A stretch of DNA of 64,000 nucleotides from Tulasnella sp. 424 (lineage: Eukaryota > Basidiomycota > Agaricomycetes > Cantharellales > Tulasnellaceae). Positions within the stretch are counted from its first letter, which is position 1; every line of letters begins with the position of its first letter. Under the pieces are notes generated by a model. The model was not told the DNA's origin, ran no database searches, and was given only the letters and a program-made list of their open reading frames with translations. Both the position numbers and the translations under genes were made by a program. Location: positions 124,001 through 188,000 of the forward strand of contig WSUB01000060.1 of the NCBI GenBank assembly GCA_019633425.1, in the 5' to 3' direction. Positions 44,972 to 56,909 of this stretch are shown piece after piece.

Positions 44972-47411
44972 TCATGGAGATACATCGATCAGGTCCTGAA
45001 GCTTTTTTGCGATTGGAGGGGGGAAACGGAATGCGCTGAGACGATCGTGGAACGTTGAGATAACAAGATGTAAACCAGAACCAATTGCTACGAAACGCCA
45101 ACGATTACCTTCAGTCGATGACCACGTGTTGTGAGGGTAAAAGACGCTTACCAATCCTCAGCGGGCCTACCCTCTCGTTGAACTCGTCGGACTGTAACTC
45201 CGCTGCTGATTCTTCCAGAGCTTGTTTTAGAAGGAGCAATGCCTCTAGAATCTTCGGTATGTCCCGCTGGACCATGCCATAAGGATCCTCAGCAAACGAC
45301 GCCGCAGTAAAATGACAGAGTGCCTTGATCGCCCAAACGTCCACCTCCAAATTCGGCAAAATCATATCAATTTTGCGGTCTACAGTTTCCTCTCCGATAT
45401 CCGTGTGTATGTGTCTCACACAATTACCCACTCCTTGAATAAGCCACCGCAATTTGGCTGGGAGATGCGCGTTGGCATCACCTAGGGCTTGAGCCCCCAA
45501 GGTTGATCCCCGTTGGATGAGAGAGGTGGGGGTCAAGGGAGAGGTACCGGTAGGTGCTGATGATGCCGGGGCGGGCGTCGAGGTGGATTGACCCAGCCGG
45601 CCAGATATTGAACGTGATAGTTGTTTTCCTTGATCGATGATCTTCGGGATATGGCTCAGTGCAGCATCAGCTGCATGCACAGAATATTCTAACCCGTCCA
45701 GAATCTTCTCCGTCGGTGAACGTTGAAGTGGTGCGTACTGGACCTTTTGCAACTTTGATGGCGTCCGTGGAGGCATGGATGCGCTGGAAGGGGGTGGAGG
45801 AAGAGGTGCGGCACTAGCTGGTTTTGGAGCTATGGAATAGAAAATTATTAGAGCTCCAGCAAAGAAAACGAAATGGGTAGTCGTTGGTTTCCTTACGAGC
45901 TGCTGGTTTGCCTCTATTCAATATGGTTTGGTAGTCCTTGCCAAGTACGAGCAGAATGTCTCGGCAGATGCTTCCCCAGGCTCCACCGGCACCGACGCCT
46001 CGCAGTTCAGAGAAGATAGCCTTCCTTCGTGGGGCAGCCTTTGGATCCTGCGCGATACTAAATAGCTCGTGGAAAGCAAAGAACTGGAAGTATCCCGCAG
46101 ACGATTGGGACTCGAGACCGCTGATGAGGCAGTCGATCGGCTTTGAAGCATGTTGTGAAATGCTCAATGGCTAAACAAAAGCATTCAAATCAGCAGACCA
46201 TCATGAGCACATGCTCTGGTAAACATCACCTGTGAGGCATTGACAGAGAACAGAGTCTCCGAAACAAGCCAAAGCAATGCAGTAGCTGCATTGAGGAGCA
46301 ACATATTCCAAAGTAAACCGAAGGATACAACTCGTACACGCGACCAAACGAAGTTGTGGATGAAAGGTCGGAAAACGTACAGCCAAAGCAACCCCTTGAA
46401 GAACCACCTGCTGAATACCACGTATAGGAAAACAAAGAGGCTGGACGATATTCCGGTCCATTTCGTCACAGAAGTAGCCTCCAAGTTTATGCGGTGAATG
46501 AACATGTTTTGGACAGTTTGATCCTAGAGGCCGAAAGGTTGAGTAAAAATGATGCGCGGCTAAAGGATAGATTGACAGGAGGCACTCACAAGGCGTAGTG
46601 ACCATCGGAGGGACCAAGTTTGAAGAATAAGTGTCCGCAACCCATAGACGAAGGCAAGCAAGACGTTGCTTCCTACTAGGAATACAAATCTCTCGTTTAA
46701 ATGCCAAGGATAGAGTCTAAGGAGGAAGCCGTAAGCAATAGCGCCAAAGAGAAGACCAGCCCTTCCTACCTTGTAGACTTGAAAATGCTGATGCGTGAGT
46801 CTGGTTGTGCCAGGAATATGTAACAGGTGGCGATGGTTATGGCTGAGATTTGGTAGGCTAGTAGTGTGCGCCATGCGTGAATCTGCAACGAGAGCGCTTT
46901 TAGGTGGCTTCCTGTTGTCGGAAAGCCTTGTTTACGCGCTGTACAAGCGATACTTTTTGGTCAGCGGTAGCGGGGTGGTGTGCAAAGGTATGTAAACATA
47001 CGAGCAATGTATAGCTTCTGGAGTACCAGAAGTGGCACTACTCCAAGTACAAAGCTCGCCCCCGAGCAGGTGATGGTCGTAATGCGAAAGAAATGCAGTA
47101 GCGGGTCTGGACGAACAGTGATCAGCGGCGAGAACGCAACGCCGGGCTCAAGAAGAGAAACGCCCATACCAGACGAAGACCAAGAGCTGAGCGAGACGAG
47201 AGCCCATGTGGCAGCGAAAGAGTACAGCAAAACGCGCTGGAACCTCTGCTGGAGAACAAACTAAACACCGCGCGAGAGGTGGTAATGTTAGTCCTTAATA
47301 TCAAGAACACTCGCTTCAGTCGATGCATACCTTGCAGAGGGTTTCGTATGTTGAGACAGAGACCCTTGAGGTTCCTGGAGCTGCGTACGCCGAAGCCAAT
47401 GTGGAAGACAT
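44972..47411 (-). CDS. NDC1: Nucleoporin NDC1
   Basis: Transmembrane nucleoporin needed for nuclear pore complex and spindle pole body insertion in the nuclear envelope. Nine exons: 47411-47331, 47260-47002, 46952-46936 (17 nt), 46882-46770, 46716-46590, 46523-46230, 46170-45897, 45829-45152, 45087-44972; 652 residues. The N-terminal half has six hydrophobic segments: VLLYSFAATWALVSLSSW, FVLGVVPLLVLQKLYIAL, AYQISAITIATCYIFLA, RFVFLVGSNVLLAFVYGL, SLFVFLYVVFSRWFFKGLL and LLWNMLLLNAATALLWLV. The C-terminal half is soluble (YFQFFAFHELFSIAQDPKAA, IFSELRG, then a Pro/Ser linker and conserved helices VDVWAIKALCHFTAASFAED). The assignment rests on topology plus the C-terminal Ndc1 region. The 17-nt exon (LSLVQR) is needed for phase and keeps the third membrane helix in frame. 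Confidence 0.85.
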
Positions 47412-49766
47412 TGGGCCTTGTGGGGTGAGGTTTCGTGAGGTTGGCAGCGGTCGAAAAGGAGACAACACGATCAAAGTCTCACGGGGCGGCCTCCGCCCCA
47501 ATCCCTTGATCATGAGTGGGTGCAACAGCTGGAGCTTTTCTCCAACGTTGCAACTCGCGAGGGCTGCACCACGCAGTCTCCGTCTCATGACATATGCTCC
47601 ATTTGTTTTTGAGACTTCATGTCTTGCAGGCGGTTCTGGAAAGGGGAACCAACCGATGTAAATCGAACAGCCCTCAGCTCGAACTAGACTCGACTTGACT
47701 ATCCTGCGCTGAGGAAGAGTACGACTCGCTCCATCATCAAGTCTCGCCTGCTTGAAGCTGGGCACCGTAGCGCCACACACGGTTTTCCCCTGATTTGCTC
47801 CAATTTCTCAGGACACATGCGCCTACTTATGTACCTATTCTCCCTCCACCTTGCGAAATCTCTCTCTTGTTTCAAGTGCCAAGTCCTCTTGTGAGTTCGA
47901 CGCGCAATGGATGAGCTTGACCTTAACCAAGCCCGGCTCGCATCTCCGTCCCTCTCGATATATTCCCTTTATCCCAGTAGCGTAAGAGCTCAAGCTCGTC
48001 CAATTTTAGTCGGATTGAGAGCATGTAGTCTACTGCTTGGTGCATTCGAAGTTGGTTTTTTTCTTGGGGTGGCCGTCTCTCGTGCGTTCTGAAGGTCTGA
48101 CCGTCACGGCCTGCTCTTGCACTTGAATTATCAACCATCTTTAGCGTTCTGCCGATTTATACCCGACGGAGGCTACCTTTCCGCATCAGCTATCTCTCCG
48201 TGTCTTCGGCTCTCGCTGGCGCATACAGGTAAAGAAGAGCGAGCTCGAACCGAGTTCGCTAAGCCAACTCGAAGGATCACACCTTTTAAAGAGGGCTTTT
48301 AACCGATCATCTGGACAGGCGCAGAGGAATGAGAGGGTCGGTACAATGGGTGCTTGGCAGCACAATTCACCTCCTCATTAACTGACTTGTACTGGTCGAG
48401 ACGGGTCATGATGCTTGGGCAGTTTGGGGCCGGGGTTGCTGACATCTCATCCTGGCGGATGATCCTGGATCGACCGCCCCCCTCCCCATTCAAGGAGGAA
48501 CTGCGCCCCTGAAGAAGCTATGAGAGTAATCCCAATTTCACTGGGTCGATGTGGCTGCCTGATTCAAGGATCGAAAGTCGTCTGTATTCTGGGCGTTCTC
48601 AGATGGAGTGTTTGCACCAAGAGCATCTCATGGGTGTTGCATGTGCAATCTCAACACTGTTAGACCGATACAGCACATTCCTCCCCAGTATCACATCCAA
48701 ATTGGGGTCCTGACCTGCTCTCGTGGCTCATGCAATGACGATACCGTGCTATGCCCTGTGGAGTGTCACTATCTAACCTTGAGGGCTGTATCGTCGAGCG
48801 TGCCCTGATGTACATGCATTGCCCTTGCGCTCTTGCAGTGAAGAGGTGTCTATTGCACGATATCGGGCCCGGTGTCTGCCATCGGATATGCCATTCTACT
48901 GTCCCCGGTTTCGAGTGAGACTCGGTACGTCGGTTGGTTCGTAGCGGTGTGTGGTCTCTATGTCGCTGTTGGCATACCTTTAGCTGGCCCCCGAACAGCT
49001 TAGACGCGTTCGACATCGGTCTCAGAAGTTCTAGGGAAAGCCGCATTTGCATTCGCACAGAGACGGCAAGCGTGCAGCAGGCTCGGGACGCGAATTCCAA
49101 TTCACTCGTCAGGTATTGTGTTGTCTTTGCAAATTTGGCCTTGAGAGAACTGACGCCCCCAAGTACGTGGAGACAAGCACTCTTCCAGACATCGTCATAA
49201 GCTTAGCATACTATCTTCACACATGCAGACTCTCTGTGGACCCGCGACGTCGTTAGCTGTGGTAGTGATGGCCACGCTGGTCTTCGGGGACCTCTGGTCT
49301 AGCTATAGGGGTGCGCTCTGGTGAACAAGCGCAGGGAGGGCATGAATGGCAGATCTCGAGAAGCTCCAACGTCATGGAAATGGAACTGACGACTCGCCCA
49401 AGCTCAGGATTTGTAGCGTAAAGAAGCGGCGTTGCTGTATTTTTTACATGTTATAGCTAGTTCTGAAATAGTAGACCGCTTTGCAGATTTCTTTCCGCTC
49501 CACTCAGCCCGCTCCCACAGAGCTTGCAAACGCGTACTTCGGACCCTCAACTTTCCTTATTTTGGTCTTCCGAGGTGGCGTGGATACAGGAAAGTGGAGT
49601 GTAAAGAAATATACAGGGTGGTCTACAAATTCAGAATCAGCTGTAAGGGGCTCCCGGATACGAGACGTAGCCGGCCTTCTGCACGTGGGTTGTTAGGATT
49701 CAGGAGGTTTGCTTGCACATTATATAGCCTTCTCTTCCTCCTGCCACCTCGACACCACAATCGGCA
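47412..49766. other. Long intergenic region (~2.35 kb), no supported gene
   Basis: Only unconnected frames up to ~150 codons occur on both strands; none shows a domain, repeat or convincing splicing. No tRNA B-box or repeat family was found by eye. Its left end is the NDC1 promoter and its right end the START-gene promoter. It may hide a non-coding RNA or a degenerate element. Confidence 0.4.
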
Positions 49767-50831
49767 ATGACGTCCTATCCAGACTTTCCGTACCAAGCTG
49801 AGAGGGATAACGCTCTTGAGTACCTGCGAAGAGAGGCAGATTCGGAAGATGGATGGACGACCTTTGGTGTGTTCTCACCACATATATCCTCGCCTGCGAA
49901 AACGCTGACAGAACCTATTAGACAACAAGCAAGGAGTAACCTATCAGAAGAAATATATCCCAGGAGATAGCTCAGCTATTCCCATCGTTCGCGGTCGAGG
50001 GCTTGTGGAAGGTTTCACCCCCCAACAGTTCTTAGCGCTTATTACCTACACCGGTGTCAGAACCACCTGGGACGCCAGAACTGAGAAAGCCGAAGTCGTT
50101 AGGCGATTCGGGAGGTTCTTAAACGAGTTCTATGCCATTCAAAGGTAAGGATCCGCGCATTTCTAATTTGCTCCACATTGCTCAACAGCGCCACATTCAA
50201 GGGGAATAGGTTGGGTTGTCAGTCCAAGAGATATAGTCGGTTGTCAGGACACCGTCGTCAATGAAGACGGCTCACTTGAGCGAGTGCAAACATCTGTCGA
50301 GGACTCTGACAAACCTCCAGTGTCTGGTAGAGTGAGGGCGACACTGACCCTGGCGGGATGGGTCTTGAAACCAGTCGAGCAAGGCACAGACGTGACGTAT
50401 GTCGTCAAAAGTAAGCTGAATCCCTACTTCTGCTGAAGAGTCGCTGATACCCTCTCATTCTACATCTAGTCAATCCCAATGGGTCAATCCCCACGACGAT
50501 CATCAACAATACTATTATTCCGGAGATCCCTGGAGCGATATCTCGCGCTTCGGGTGTGCTTCACGACAAGGGATATCCACCATACATTTCATCCAAGATC
50601 ACGTCGCTGATCAGACGGGAGGACTTTGACTTTTCCGCAAGGACTTTCGAGTTCGACTTTCTGGGCAAGGAAGGTGATACCTTTGAAATCACTTTTGACA
50701 CCAAGATATACTCTCAAGGGGTCAGCGTACAAGGAGGAGGGGATGGCATTGAAGTATCTACAGATGATAGAAAGGCGGTCGTTAAAGTAGAGAAGGAACG
50801 GGAGGTACAGCTTAGAGTCGTCCCCTTGTAA
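49767..50831 (+). CDS. START-like lipid-binding domain protein
   Basis: Four exons: 49767-49866, 49934-50144, 50202-50410, 50470-50831; 293 residues, all phases join. The START pattern is visible: GRGLVEGFTPQQFLALIT and RTTWDARTEKAEVVRRFGR (where START proteins have the W-D contact), then FYAIQRGIGWVVSPRDIVGC, a beta strand run GRVRATLTLAGWVLKPV, TDVTYVVKINPNGSIPT, and the C-terminal helix region IPEIPGAISRASGVLHDKGY. An extra C-terminal beta-rich part (FEFDFLGKEGDTFEITFDTK, ending VQLRVVPL) is additional to the ~210-residue domain. No signal peptide or membrane segment, so probably a cytosolic lipid carrier; ligand unknown. Confidence 0.75.
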
Positions 50832-50959
50832 AGTCGCGGAGATGTGTATGTAATCGCGGCTTCTTCCGGGCCAAACCCTCCCCTAGCGTTAAAGTTACCC
50901 TCCTGGTTCAATCTCCTCTACCCAACCCGGTCTCTTTCCCATAGACACGCTTATCAACA

Positions 50960-52041
50960 ATGTCACGACCGCTCAATGACGACGAGGTTCTCAGCGAGAT
51001 GAACAAGATGGTGTGAAAGCCGAGTCTGCCGTTGGCTTTCGTTCCTGACTGAGCTCCTCCTTCGCCGATTAGATCGCCTTCATCAAACAGGAGGCACACG
51101 AGAAGGCGAGAGAAATCAAAGTCAAGGCTGACGAGGAGTTTGCTATTGAGAAGGTCCGTCTTGGGTCGCCTCAAGCAAGTATTGTCCCCAGCTGATCGCC
51201 TTGGTGTCAACTCGTATCTCCAGGCGAGAATCGTCCGCCAGGAAACCAACGCGATAGACGCTGCTTTCGAAAAGAAGAAGAAACAGGCAGAAACCTCCCA
51301 GAAGATGTAGGGAATGACCTCGATTGTGTCCTATGCGAACGACGCCCTAAATGACGCACTAATCATCCTTCAAGCGCCCAATCCACCCTCACCAACAAAT
51401 CTCGTCTTCGCTTGTTGCAAGCTCGCGAACAACACCTGCAGGATCTTTTCTCTGAAGCTAGAGCGGGCTTGTTGAAACTGTCCGAAGACCAAGGACGTTA
51501 CGCGCAGGTGTTGGAATCTTCGATTCTTGAAGTATGTTCTACTCTTACTATCTGGTAGTGTATGATTCAATAATCTTTCTCTCATGAATTTCCATAGGGC
51601 CTTCTTCGGTTTATGGAGCCCAGCGTCACTGTGCGATGTCGTCCAAAAGACAAAGGGCTCGCCGAGAAAGCTGCCGAAGGGGCCAAGCAGCAATACACTG
51701 AAATCAGTGGTTTGAAAGCCGAGGTCTCTGTAGAAGACTCCTTGACAAACGACAGGTGAGTCCGCAGACGCGATGTACTGTAAAGCATGCTGAAGCGTTT
51801 CCGGTTCTCCCCACATAGTGCTGGCGGTATCAAGCTCGTAGCTGGGGGCGACCGGATCACCATGGATAATACACTTGACGAGAGACTCAGACTACTCGAA
51901 GATAGAGTGAGAGATATTATCCAATTGTTTTCGACCATTTCAGCTTGTCTGTCTGACCAGATTGTTGTCACCAACTAGATGCTTCCCGAGATTCGGTACG
52001 AACTCTTTGGTAGGAATGAAAATCGCAAGTTCGATACGTAG
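50960..52041 (+). CDS. VMA4: V-type proton ATPase subunit E
   Basis: Peripheral-stalk subunit of the vacuolar H+-ATPase V1 sector. Seven exons: 50960-51010, 51073-51153, 51224-51306, 51375-51531, 51598-51755, 51819-51906, 51979-52041; 226 residues against 233 in yeast. Conserved features: start MSRPLNDDEVLSEMNKM, helix AFIKQEAHEKAREIKVKADE (family E-stalk signature), KSRLRLLQAREQHLQDLF, LLRFMEPSVTVRCR (strand and RCR motif), GGIKLVAGGDRITMDNTLDE, and C-terminus LPEIRYELFGRNENRKF. The long N-terminal helix pairs with subunit G. It lies 128 bp downstream of the START gene in the same direction. Nothing unusual. Confidence 0.95.
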
Positions 52042-52312
52042 CATTTTATACTGAGCTTGGTCGTTTATGCATATTGTACTCTGTGCATCTCTGGGTGCCT
52101 GCGTGGTGTTTGGATTGCCCCTTTCGGTCCGAGGACCACGCGGCGTCCTTTTTGACCTAACGCGCGTCGAATAATATTTTGGCTGGGACTGCGACTGCGT
52201 TGTGCCACCACCTCACCTCCCTCCCTTCATCCACTTGTTCTTTTTGGGCATCGACAGCGAATTCTTTCGCTAGTCCTCCATCAAGACCCCTCGCTGCCAT
52301 ATCTGTGCAGCC

Positions 52313-55300
52313 ATGGCTCCCATAAAGGTCGCCTCGCCAGAGATTACACATGCCAGTCTCCACAGGTCCAGGCCATTCTGGTTACACGTCTACGCCGCGC
52401 CCTTCCTCTCCCTCTATCCGCTCCTCGCATACGCGTACTTTGTTAAGTACGACGAGTGGATTCAAAGCGAGGAATGGACCTTCCTCTTTGTCGTCGGGCT
52501 GGGCTTGTGCCATGCTCTAAGCTTCCTCGTCACCCGATGGAGCACCGGCGCGAAAGCGTTTGTGACCACCAGCAGTGTACGCCATTTGCTCGTTGGCAGT
52601 CTATATTCCTACTCACTCCGACAATCTTTCACACTTGTAGGCCAGCTCACTCGCCAATGCCGACTGTGTTAGGATCGTACCTGCCCAACATCGTGGGCAA
52701 GGAGAGATAGTCCCCCTCGATCGCAAGGAGGTGAGTTCCGTAGCGCCTCACATACAGGAGACGTTCTCAATGAAATCACAGTCTACCAGCAACTCTGTGC
52801 CGGAGTATTCCTTTAGCTATCAACGTGACACCTACGTCCTGTCTTCCAAGGATCCCGTCACGTTCGAGCGCTTGCCTTATCCATCGGACAGCCGGCCCCC
52901 ACTCGGCGACTATAAAGCATCAGGCGGTATATTATCCAAGGACGTACCCCTTTTGACGGCCCTTTTCGGAAAGAACGAATTCGACATCCCCATCCCATCA
53001 TTCGCGGTTCTGTTTGGAGAGCACGCCACTGCCCCTTTTTTTGTATTCCAAATTTTCTGCGTTGGTCTCTGGGTTCTAGATGAATATTGGTACTATAGCT
53101 TGTTTACTCTGTTCATGCTGGTTGTATTTGAATGTACCGTCGTCTGGCAGGTAAGGACACGGTTTCCTTTGCAGTCGGCCGATGCACTTACAGCCTTCGT
53201 TTGCAGAGGTTGAGAACTCTTCAAGAGTTTAGGACCATGTCGGTAGCTCCCTATCCGATTCAGTGCTTGCGCGATAACAAATGGCAAACCATCCAAACCG
53301 ACCATCTCCTGCCTGGTGACGTCGTATCTATCAGTGAGTTTGCATTTGTCTTGACGCAGACTCGACACTGATGCATTACTGCACGCAGCTCGCACTCAAA
53401 CCGAGACCGCCATCCCCGGTGACTTGCTTCTCCTTTCTGGGACGTGTATCGTGAACGAAGCCATGCTTAGCGGTGAATCAACCCCCTTGTTGAAGGAGGC
53501 TATCGACCTGCGGGAAAACGACGAAAGGCTCGACATGGACGGTGCTCACAAGAATAACATTCTATTTGGGGGCACGAAAGCTCTCCAGGCCGGCGGTGGA
53601 GTATCAACACCCGACGGAGGCTGCCTTGCGGTTGTCCTGCGAACTGGGTTTGGAACTTCTCAAGGTCAACTGGTCCGAACCATGATTTTCTCCACAGAAC
53701 GGGTATCAGCGAACAACACCGAGGCTTTCCTCTTTATTGGCTTCCTTTTGATCTTTGCAATTGCTGCGAGTTGGTATGTCTGGGTGAAGGGTACGTCACG
53801 TTCTTGGAATCACGAGAATTAGACATTGATGTTCATATTCGCAGGTGTCGAAAGAAACCTCAAGAAGAAGAAACTACTCCTCGACTGCATCTTAATTGTG
53901 ACTAGTGTTGTACCACCAGAATTGCCGATGGAGTTGTCCCTCGCTGTGAATGCATCCCTTGTCGCTCTTTCGAAGTTCGGTAAGTACCTCGCAAAATCTT
54001 GCGCCGCCAAGCTACTTATCAACGTTCCAGCGATATTTTGTACCGAACCTTTCCGCATTCCGTCCGCTGGCCGGGTGGAGGTTTGCTGCTTTGACAAGAC
54101 TGGTACAATCACAGCCGAGAACCTTGTCGTAGAAGGTGTCGCCGGGGTCAGGTTGGTACTTGCGGACATATTCAGCCGATTTTTGCTAACCAAGTTAATG
54201 ATAGTCCATCGGACAAGCTCAAGCTAATCAACGTGAAGGAAACCACAAGGGAAACGACTCTTTGTTTGGCGGCCGCACATGCCCTGGTTCAGTTGGACGA
54301 CGGTACTATTGTCGGCGACCCGATGGAGCGCACGACGCTGGAGGCGTTGGATTGGAAGATCACGAAAGGCGGGCAAGTATCCCCTGCATCCGCCGCCGCT
54401 CCCCATCGCTCTGTCATCACCATTCGACGGAGATTCCAATTCTCTTCTGCCCTCAAACGGATGTCCACCATCTCGACGTTGCCAAATGGGAGGATTCTTA
54501 TCTCGGCAAAAGGAGCTCCTGAAACAATCAAACTCATGCTCGACATTGTACCGGAAGGTTACGACGATACATTCAAGTATTTCACAAGACGAGGCAGCCG
54601 CGTTCTTGCGTTGGCCTGGAAAGAAACAGGACCTCTGAGCGCTGACAGGGTGCGTGTTGAAACACTGAGTCCGCCCTCCTTTATCTAAAAGCGACCATAG
54701 ATCAACCACATGCCTAGGGACGAAGTAGAGAGCAAGCTGACGTTTGCCGGCTTCCTCGTCTTCCACTGTCCTCTGAAGCCTGATGCGGTCGCAACTCTCA
54801 AAATGCTCGCCGACTCCTCCCACCGTGTATGTTATTGGCATTTGATCTGTAGATTTGGTCCTGTTACTGACAGGATTGCAGTGCATTATGATTACCGGAG
54901 ATAACCCGCTAACTGCTGTTCATGTCGCTCGGGATGTTGAAATCGTGGACCGAGATGCCTTAATTCTGGACCTCAGAGAGGGTGCAACGAGCGAGACAGG
55001 TGCGTTGGCGATGATACCCGTCTCACAATCTGCACTGTTGACGCAGCACTATCAGATCTCGTATGGAGAACAGTTGATGAGACCAAGATCATTCCTGTCA
55101 ACCCCTCGGAGCCGATCGATGAGAGCTTGTTCGATCAGTACGACATCTGCATGACGGGAGCGGCGCTCAAGCAATTCGAAGGGAAACCTGCATGGCAAAG
55201 TCTCGTCCAAAACACCTGGGTTTATGCACGAGTATCACCGTTACAGAAGGAGTATATCCTAACCTCGTTGAAGACGTTGGGCTACACCACTCTAATGGCT

Positions 55301-56788
55301 GGCGATGGGACGAACGACGTCGGGGCGTTGAAACAAGCCCACATTGGTGTTGCCTTGCTGGACGGAAGTCCAGAGGACCTTCAGAAGATTGCCGAGCATG
55401 CGAAGAACGAGCGTATCAAGAAGGCTTATGAGGTGCAATTGAAAGTGTCTCAACGTTTCAATCAACCTCCGCCGCCGGTTCCTCCAGTCATCGCCCATTT
55501 GTATCCTGACTTGGTAGAAGCCCAAAAGAAGGCATTGGATAAGATGCAAAACGCACGGAAGAAGAACCCGATGGAAAAGGTTTGTCGATCATTTCCCGAG
55601 TCGTCGGCTCTGACTAATAATCATTTTTATAATAGTTTGATCTTACAGCAATCACGAATGCTATGGCCGACATGGATGACGACAACGAACCCCCTAAAAT
55701 CAAACTCGGCGATGCTTCTTGCGCGGCCCCCTTCACATCGAAGTTATCGAACGTATCCGCAAGTGAGTCTGATTTTGCGCAAGGATCTTAGCTACAGTGG
55801 CACTGAACGGCACTCCTCCCCAAGTTTCGAATATCATTCGCCAGGGCCGATGCACACTGGTTGCAACGATTCAGATGTACAAGATTCTCGCGTTGAACTG
55901 CCTTATCACCGCATATAGCTTGAGCGTCCAGTACCTGGATGGCATCAAGTTCGGTGATTATCAGGTCACTATAACCGGCATGCTCATGAGTGTCTGTTTC
56001 CTTTGCATTTCCCGCGCAAAAGTAAGAGATATCCACCGTCACGTTTCTTCGTCGTCGCTAATTCCTGTATTGGAATCAGCCGATCGAAAAACTCTCCCGA
56101 GAGCGCCCTCTGGGTAATATTTTCAACTTTTACGTCTTGCTTTCAGTCCTGCTTCAGTTCGCAGTTCACATCGTGGCGTTGGTCTATATCACCGGATTAT
56201 CTGGTCAATATGAACAGTAGGTTTTCGAACATATTGTGCTTGCTCACCGACTGATAATGCTGGCTTTGACACTAGACGCGGTGAAATCGATCTGGAAGCC
56301 AAGTTCGAGCCTAATCTTCTCAATACTGCCATTTATCTGCTCGGTCTGTCCCAACAAGTTTCTACATTTGCCATCAACTTCCAAGGACGACCATTCCGGG
56401 AAGGGATTCGAGAGAACAAGGCGTTGTTCTGGGGCCTTGTCGGTGCTGGTTCGGTTGCGTTTTCGGGTGCCACCGATTTCGTCCCAGAGGTCAATCGTTG
56501 GTTGCAGATTGTAGAAATGCAGGATTCGGTAAGACTGGTGTGCGGTTGGGGATTCCATGATTGGATGCTAACCCTTTGTATACTTTCCAATAGTTTGCCA
56601 CCCGACTGACCATTACCATGGTTGTCGACTTTGCCGGCTGTTGGATTATTGAAGTGTTATGCAAGGCCCTGTTTGCCGAGCTCGAACCAAGACCGATGAT
56701 TACCAAGGGACGAGAAAGGAGAGAAGCGCGTCGAGCAGAAGAAGAGCGGGTGGAGAGTGAGAGACAAGCTGAGAAGAAAGAGCTGTAG
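52313..56788 (+). CDS. SPF1: P5A-type ATPase (SPF1/Cta4), ER
   Basis: ER P5A ATPase, a dislocase that extracts mis-inserted transmembrane helices. Sixteen exons: 52313-52576, 52641-52730, 52782-53150, 53207-53333, 53389-53790, 53846-53980, 54031-54151, 54205-54649, 54701-54826, 54882-54999, 55047-55579, 55636-55762, 55825-56021, 56080-56216, 56276-56528, 56594-56788; 1212 residues (yeast 1215). P5A-specific [13 protein letters not shown] in membrane segment 4, phosphorylation site CFDKTGTIT, actuator LSGEST, nucleotide-binding [10 protein letters not shown], hinge [17 protein letters not shown], and [18 protein letters not shown]. The N-terminal extra membrane segments ([30 protein letters not shown]) precede the core. 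It ends in a basic/acidic coiled tail ([20 protein letters not shown]). The next gene starts 122 bp downstream. Confidence 0.95.
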
Positions 56789-56909
56789 GGTAGTAGTAGA
56801 CACTTTAGAATCCAAGTCCTGTTCCTCTGACCGCGGGAACAAGTGCCGTGTCCCGGCTTGCTTTCAGTCCAGAAAGACACCGCCCCTTCCACCAACCACA
56901 TCCTCAACC

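Noticed and set aside
48660..49100. 146-codon minus-strand frame in the 2.35 kb gap
   Set aside because: Scattered residues without hydrophobic or helical pattern; no start context or splice sites that extend it.
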